Shown: positions 59,446 to 64,000 of the stretch, in pieces
How the letters are laid out: each line of letters opens with the position of its first letter
Position numbering within the stretch: position 1 is the first letter of the stretch
From: Sphingomonas_O antarctica
GTDB taxonomy: Bacteria > Pseudomonadota > Alphaproteobacteria > Sphingomonadales > Sphingomonadaceae
Reading direction: 5' to 3'
DNA: 64,000 nucleotides
NCBI RefSeq assembly: GCF_965137005.1
Contig: NZ_CBCRXM010000002.1
Location: forward strand, 186,001-250,000
Made by a program: the position numbers and the translations under genes
The notes under the pieces: generated by a model
Database searches by the model: none
Told to the model about the DNA's origin: nothing
What the model saw: the letters and a program-made list of their open reading frames with translations, nothing else

Positions 59446-62280
59446 ATGCGAACTTTTCAGCTGTTGATGTCGGTCGCCGTCGCGGGGATCGCGATGCCGG
59501 CTCTGGCGCAGAACAACGCACCGCCATCGACCACCGAAGCGACGTCGAGCAGCGCCGCGAACGGCGATGTCGTCGAAAACGCGGGCGACATCATCGTCAC
59601 CGCGACCCGTCGTGCCGACACGGTATCGAATGTGCCGATCGCGATTTCCGCGGTCAGTGCCGCGACGCTGCAGAATTCGGGCGCGAACGACATCCGCCAG
59701 TTGAACCAGGTCGCGCCGTCGCTGCTGGTCAGCTCGACCGGTTCGGAAGCCAATGGCTCGGCGCGTATCCGCGGCATCGGCACGGTCGGTGACAATCCCG
59801 GCCTCGAAAGCTCGGTCGCGGTGTTCATCGACGGCGTCTACCGCTCGCGTTCGGGCATCGGCCTCAACGAGCTCGGCGAAGTCGACCGCATCGAAGTGCT
59901 GCGCGGGCCGCAGGGCACGCTGTTCGGCCGCAACGCGTCGGCGGGTCTGATCCACATCATCACCAAGGCACCGAGCTTCGACGGGCTGCATGTCGGCGGC
60001 GAAGCAACCTATGGCAATTACGACAACATTCGTCTTGCCGGGAACATCAATGTGCCGCTGGGCGAGACGCTCGCGGCGCGCGTCGACGGGGTCTATGTCA
60101 ACCGCAACGGCTTCTATCACGACGCGACCAACAACACCGACGTCAACGACCGCAACCGTTACTTCATCCGCGGCCAATTGCTGTTCCAGCCGAGCGACGA
60201 CCTCAAGGTCCGCATCATCGGCGATTATACGCACCGCAATGAAAAATGCTGCGCGGCAGTCTATGTCAGCCGCGATACCAACGGGTTCATCGGCAATTTA
60301 AACGAGCCGGTGGCATCGGTGAACGCCGGCGTCGCTGCGGGTGGTGCCGGTAACAACATCATCAACGTGTTGAACGCCCTCGGCCAGCCCCTGTCGGCGT
60401 TCAGCAATCCCTATAGCCGCAACATCTCGGTTTCGCCGGGCCGCAGCTTCAAGGGCATCACCAACGACAAGGGCATTTCGGGCGAGATCAATTACAATCT
60501 CGGCGGGGCCACGCTGACCTCGATCACCGCCTATCGCGATTACAAGGCGAGCCAGGGCGGCGATATCGATTATTCGAGCGTCGATATCCTGTACCGTGCG
60601 CCCGGCAACAATGCGTCGCGCGCGTTCAAGACCTTTACCCAGGAATTGCGCCTGCAAGGCTCGGCTTTCGACAACAAGCTCGACTGGCTGGTCGGCGGTT
60701 TCTACGCCAATGAAAAACTGCAGGTTCGCGACAATCTGCGCTTCGGCAATCAATATGGCCGCTTTGCGACCTGCCGGGCGATTTCGGGCGGCGGTCTGGC
60801 GGCTTTCTATTCGCCGACCGGACAGGGCTGCATCTCGGCCGCTGGACGCGCCGCATTGCCGGCCGGTGCGCTTGCCGCCAACGGCATCGACGCCGCGACG
60901 GGCACCGCGCTGCTGGCCGCGTTCGATCGTCTCGACACGCTGAACGACAAGGGTTCGACGGTCGATGTCTACAACCAGCGGAGCGAAAATTACGCGTTCT
61001 TCACGCACAACATCTTCCACATCACCGATACGCTGTCGTTCACGGCCGGTGCGCGCTACACGCACGAACGCAAGAAGTTCAACGCGACCTTCGGCAACGA
61101 CAACACGGTCTGCACCGCCAACCAGGCGGCGTTGGCACCATTCCTGACGACCCCGCTGGCGGCGACGGCCGGTGGCATCATCGGCCTGTCGTGTCAGGGC
61201 AATTCGACGGCCGAACTCAATGGCGTGCGCATCACCGACGCGAAGAGCGAGCACAAGGTTACCGGTACGGCGGTTCTGTCGTGGAAGCCGACGCCATCGC
61301 TGCTCACCTATGGTTCGTATTCGCGCGGCTATAAGGCGGGCGGGTTCAACCTCGACCGTTCGGCGCTCAAATCGCCGGTCCTGCCGTTCGCGGCGTCGGG
61401 CGCAGGCAATTCGGCAGCCGGCGCTCAGGCGCTGGTCGGAAATCTCCGCTTCGACCCTGAAACGGTCAACGCGTATGAAATCGGCGCGAAATATTCGTCG
61501 CGTCACTTCAACCTGAATGTCGCGATCTTCCGTCAGGAGTTCAAGAACTTCCAGCTGAACACCTTCGACGGCACTGTGTTCATCGTGCAGAACATCAATG
61601 GCTGCACGACCGACCTGGGCCTTGGCGACAACGATCAGTCGAAGTTCACCGGCGCCGCCAATTACAATGCGGCGGCGGCGACGACCGGCGCATGTGCGGC
61701 GAGCAGCACCAGCTACGGTGTGCGCTCACAGGGCGTCGAGCTCGAAGCCTCGATCCGTCCGTCGCGGGATGTGACGGTCGGCCTTGGCTTCACTTATGCC
61801 GATACCAAATATCGCGACAATCTGGTCGGCAACCAGTCCGGCGCTCCGCTCAACCAGTCGCTGCGTAAATTGCCGGGCGACAATTTGTCGAACGCGCCAA
61901 AGGCTGTCGCCACCGCGTCGTTCGCCTGGACGCCGGACATCGGCAGCACTGGTCTGTCGGGCTTGTTCTACATCGATGGCCGCATGACCAGCGATTACAA
62001 CACCGGCTCCGACCTGTTCCCGCAAAAGGAACAGGACGGCTATGCCGTGTTCAACGCCCGTATCGGCATTCGTGGACCCCAGGAAAAATGGGCGCTCGAA
62101 TTCTGGGGCCAGAACATCTTCAAGCAGAACTATGCGCAGGTCGCGTTCAACTCGCCGTTCCAGGAAGGCGCCACCAGTGCGGCGTTCCAGGATCCGCAAT
62201 ATCCGGGCGGCCGCCAGATTTTCTCGCAATTCCTGGCCGAACCGCGCACATATGGCGTAACGGCACGGTTCAAGTTCTGA
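59446..62280 (+). CDS. TonB-dependent receptor
   Basis: 944 residues with a signal peptide (MRTFQLLMSVAVAGIAMPALA). A plug domain starts with GDIIVTATRRADTVSNVP and includes RIRGIGTVGDNPG and IEVLRGPQGTLFGRNA. The remaining 700 residues form the 22-strand barrel and end in the aromatic strand GVTARFKF. It takes up a scarce substrate across the outer membrane using TonB energy. The substrate is not clear; the plug resembles the large sphingomonad group that handles plant or aromatic compounds as well as siderophores. GGGGAG precedes the ATG, and a terminator follows. Confidence 0.93.
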   Translation: MRTFQLLMSVAVAGIAMPALAQNNAPPSTTEATSSSAANGDVVENAGDIIVTATRRADTVSNVPIAISAVSAATLQNSGANDIRQLNQVAPSLLVSSTGSEANGSARIRGIGTVGDNPGLESSVAVFIDGVYRSRSGIGLNELGEVDRIEVLRGPQGTLFGRNASAGLIHIITKAPSFDGLHVGGEATYGNYDNIRLAGNINVPLGETLAARVDGVYVNRNGFYHDATNNTDVNDRNRYFIRGQLLFQPSDDLKVRIIGDYTHRNEKCCAAVYVSRDTNGFIGNLNEPVASVNAGVAAGGAGNNIINVLNALGQPLSAFSNPYSRNISVSPGRSFKGITNDKGISGEINYNLGGATLTSITAYRDYKASQGGDIDYSSVDILYRAPGNNASRAFKTFTQELRLQGSAFDNKLDWLVGGFYANEKLQVRDNLRFGNQYGRFATCRAISGGGLAAFYSPTGQGCISAAGRAALPAGALAANGIDAATGTALLAAFDRLDTLNDKGSTVDVYNQRSENYAFFTHNIFHITDTLSFTAGARYTHERKKFNATFGNDNTVCTANQAALAPFLTTPLAATAGGIIGLSCQGNSTAELNGVRITDAKSEHKVTGTAVLSWKPTPSLLTYGSYSRGYKAGGFNLDRSALKSPVLPFAASGAGNSAAGAQALVGNLRFDPETVNAYEIGAKYSSRHFNLNVAIFRQEFKNFQLNTFDGTVFIVQNINGCTTDLGLGDNDQSKFTGAANYNAAAATTGACAASSTSYGVRSQGVELEASIRPSRDVTVGLGFTYADTKYRDNLVGNQSGAPLNQSLRKLPGDNLSNAPKAVATASFAWTPDIGSTGLSGLFYIDGRMTSDYNTGSDLFPQKEQDGYAVFNARIGIRGPQEKWALEFWGQNIFKQNYAQVAFNSPFQEGATSAAFQDPQYPGGRQIFSQFLAEPRTYGVTARFKF

Positions 62281-62301
62281 GCGGAAAGCTCGGAGAGGAG
62301 G

Positions 62302-62330
62302 CGGGGCGGGTGGCGACACCTGCCCCGTTT
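62302..62330 (+). terminator. Intrinsic terminator-like hairpin after the TonB receptor gene
   Basis: CGGGGCGGGTG pairs with CACCTGCCCCG (11 bp, one G-U pair) over a GCGA tetraloop, followed by TTTCTCGTTC. It lies 22 bases after the receptor stop and just before the convergent glnD stop. Confidence 0.7.
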
Positions 62331-62341
62331 CTCGTTCAGGC

Positions 62342-64000
62342 CTAAGCGGCGGCGCGGACCGGTTCGCCGGCCGCCGCGTCGAGCAGGCGCGCTTCGAGCG
62401 TTTTCAGCCGCGCAGGCGCTTCGATCTTTTCGCCGATCAGATCGGTGACGTAGAATGTATCGACCGCGCGCTCGCCATAGGTCGCGACGTGCGCCGAACG
62501 GATCGTCACCCGGCTGTCGAGCAAGGCGTGCGCCAGATCGGCGAGCAAGGCGGGCCGGTCGCGCGCATTGACCTCGATCACCGTGTGGCGGTTCGACGCC
62601 TTGTTATCGACGATGATGTTGGCGGCGATCGGAAAGGCATCGGCGCGCGGCCGGGCCGGCGGGCGTTCGGCGAGACGTTTGTCGCCGCGGCCCTGACTTT
62701 CCAGCGCGCCGCCGATGGTCGTGGTCAGCCGGGCGAGGCGTGAGTTTTCGTCGAACATCTGGCCGAACGGATCCTGCACGAGGAAATTGTCGAGCGCGAG
62801 GCCGTCGCGCGTCGTGTGAATCCGCGCATCGATGATCGACGCGCCGGCCAGATGGATCGCCCCGGCGAGGCGATAGAACAGCCCCGGATGATCGGTCGCG
62901 GTGACCGTCACCAAGGTGGCTCCGCGCGCCGGATAGATCGCCGCACTGACATGCAGCGGCGCGCCATCGGCGGCGGCGATGTGCCGCGCATTGGACAGCA
63001 GGATGTCGTCGGGTTCGGCGATCCAGTATCCGTCCGAAAAGCTCTTCGCATATTGGGCGAAGCGCGCATCGTCCCAGCCCAGTTCGGCCTTGAGCGACGC
63101 CTGCTTGGCGGCGACGCGCTCGCTGCGCCCGCTTTGCTTGTGTCCGAGGCGCAGCACCTCCTCGGCGGATTCGTACAGGTCGCCGAGCAATTGACGTTTC
63201 CAGCTGTTCCACACGCCGGGGCCGACCGCGCGGATATCGACCACCGTCAGCGCGAGCAGCAGGCGCAGCCGTTCGTGGCTTTGGACCATCTCCGCAAAGT
63301 CGGTGATGGTCTTGAAATCGGTCAGGTCGCGCTTGAACGCGGTGGCCGACATCAGCAGGTGATGGCGCACCAGCCACGCGACGGTTTCGGTCTCCGCCGC
63401 GCTGAGCCCCAATCGGGGGCACAGCTGTTGCGCCACTTCCGCGCCCAGGATGCTGTGGTCGCCGCCACGGCCCTTGGCAATGTCGTGGAGCAGCACCGAC
63501 GCGTAGAGTGCGCGGCGCATCGGGGTTTGCTTGAGGATCACACTGGCGAGCGGATGGTCGGCCTGCAGCGCACCCTTTTCGATCTGCGACAGCAATCCGA
63601 CCGCGCGGATGGTGTGCTCGTCGACGGTATAGTGGTGGTACATGTCGAATTGCATCTGCGCGACGACGCGGCCGAAATCGGGAATGAACCGCCCGAACAC
63701 CGTCGCCTCGTTCATCCAGCGCAAGACCGTCTCGGGATCGCGCGGGGACGTCAGCACGTCGAGGAACAAGGCGTTGGCGCGCGGATCGGCACGCACCGCG
63801 GCGTCGATCAGCTTGGCATCGCGCGCGGCGATCCGCATCGCCTGCGGGTGGATTTCCAGTTCCTGCCGGTCCGCGACCGCAAACAGTTCGAGCAAGCGCA
63901 CCGGGTCTGCGCGAAACCATTTGTCGTCCGGGATGGTCAGCCGTCCACGATCGAGCACGAACCCGGACAGCGCGCGCGGCCGGCGCATGAAGCCCGACAG
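62342..64000 (-). CDS. glnD: [Protein-PII] uridylyltransferase/uridylyl-removing enzyme (3' part)
   Basis: The reading frame runs past 64000, so only the C-terminal 552 residues are seen; the nucleotidyltransferase domain lies outside. The HD domain is visible as YHHYTVDEHTIRAVGLL and LLHDIAKGRGGDHS. Two C-terminal ACT domains follow (around GATLVTVTATDHPGLFYRLAGA and HTVIEVNARDRPALLADLAH). GlnD senses glutamine and attaches or removes UMP on PII proteins, controlling nitrogen metabolism. It converges on the TonB receptor gene. Confidence 0.95.
   Translation of the reverse strand: MSGFMRRPRALSGFVLDRGRLTIPDDKWFRADPVRLLELFAVADRQELEIHPQAMRIAARDAKLIDAAVRADPRANALFLDVLTSPRDPETVLRWMNEATVFGRFIPDFGRVVAQMQFDMYHHYTVDEHTIRAVGLLSQIEKGALQADHPLASVILKQTPMRRALYASVLLHDIAKGRGGDHSILGAEVAQQLCPRLGLSAAETETVAWLVRHHLLMSATAFKRDLTDFKTITDFAEMVQSHERLRLLLALTVVDIRAVGPGVWNSWKRQLLGDLYESAEEVLRLGHKQSGRSERVAAKQASLKAELGWDDARFAQYAKSFSDGYWIAEPDDILLSNARHIAAADGAPLHVSAAIYPARGATLVTVTATDHPGLFYRLAGAIHLAGASIIDARIHTTRDGLALDNFLVQDPFGQMFDENSRLARLTTTIGGALESQGRGDKRLAERPPARPRADAFPIAANIIVDNKASNRHTVIEVNARDRPALLADLAHALLDSRVTIRSAHVATYGERAVDTFYVTDLIGEKIEAPARLKTLEARLLDAAAGEPVRAAA

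Overview
The window looks like chromosomal DNA of a high-GC alphaproteobacterium of the Sphingomonadales (Sphingomonas-like). This rests on the type of gene content rather than on a marker gene: a CC_3452-type small exported protein, a PEPxxWA-CTERM protein beside an EpsD-type lipoprotein, a large TonB-dependent receptor, an alphaproteobacterial suf operon, and dense ATGA/GTGA gene overlaps. I found no rRNA, tRNA, CRISPR array, insertion sequence or prophage. The first gene (Gfo/Idh/MocA oxidoreductase) and the last (glnD) run off the window.

Layout. 1-5.2 kb is the end of an exopolysaccharide locus: oxidoreductase, EpsD-like lipoprotein, FrhB-like Fe-S protein, O-antigen-polymerase-like protein, 2OG-Fe(II) oxygenase. 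5.3-21.6 kb is a glycolipid or envelope-sugar locus. It has two GtrA proteins, two family-2 glycosyltransferases, a methyltransferase, a PAP2 phosphatase and four large polytopic proteins forming two paralogous pairs (6.6/17.0 kb and 12.9/18.6 kb). The genes pdhC and lpd and an exported amidohydrolase lie inside it. 21.6-24.4 kb holds an HxlR regulator, a CC_3452-like gene with a strongly structured 3' region ending in an intrinsic terminator, and a SorAB-like sulfite dehydrogenase. 24.5-30.8 kb holds recF, a small secreted protein, gyrB, a beta-hydroxyacid dehydrogenase, dapD and a nucleotidase-like HAD protein. 30.9-33.2 kb is a lipoprotein subtilisin autotransporter.

33.3-40.0 kb is the suf Fe-S assembly operon on the minus strand (araC-type gene, sufB, unknown, sufC, lipoprotein, sufD, sufS, sufT, sufA-like). 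40.3-44.9 kb holds pyrD, a gamma-glutamyltransferase and an acyl-CoA synthetase. 44.9-47.4 kb holds gloB, a glyoxalase-like gene and an SDR. 47.6-54.1 kb is a minus-strand run: TPR-like protein, hydrolase, M48 peptidase, DUF898 protein, small protein, dicarboxylate symporter, Mpl/MurC-like ligase. 54.2-64 kb holds an LD-carboxypeptidase, a PEP-CTERM protein, thrS-infC, a TonB receptor and glnD.

The most notable signal is a set of palindromic repeat elements that sit between genes and also in frame inside genes. SufC carries about 32 extra residues encoded by one. SufS has its N-terminus encoded by another. The pyruvate dehydrogenase E2 protein has two copies in its interdomain linkers. One element supplies the C-terminal tails of two convergent genes. 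This resembles the in-frame palindromic elements known from Rickettsia. Other points worth a look are a candidate structured RNA with an anti-Shine-Dalgarno loop after the CC_3452-like gene, an ATC start codon for infC, and a perfect 17-bp hairpin over the start of the FrhB-like gene.
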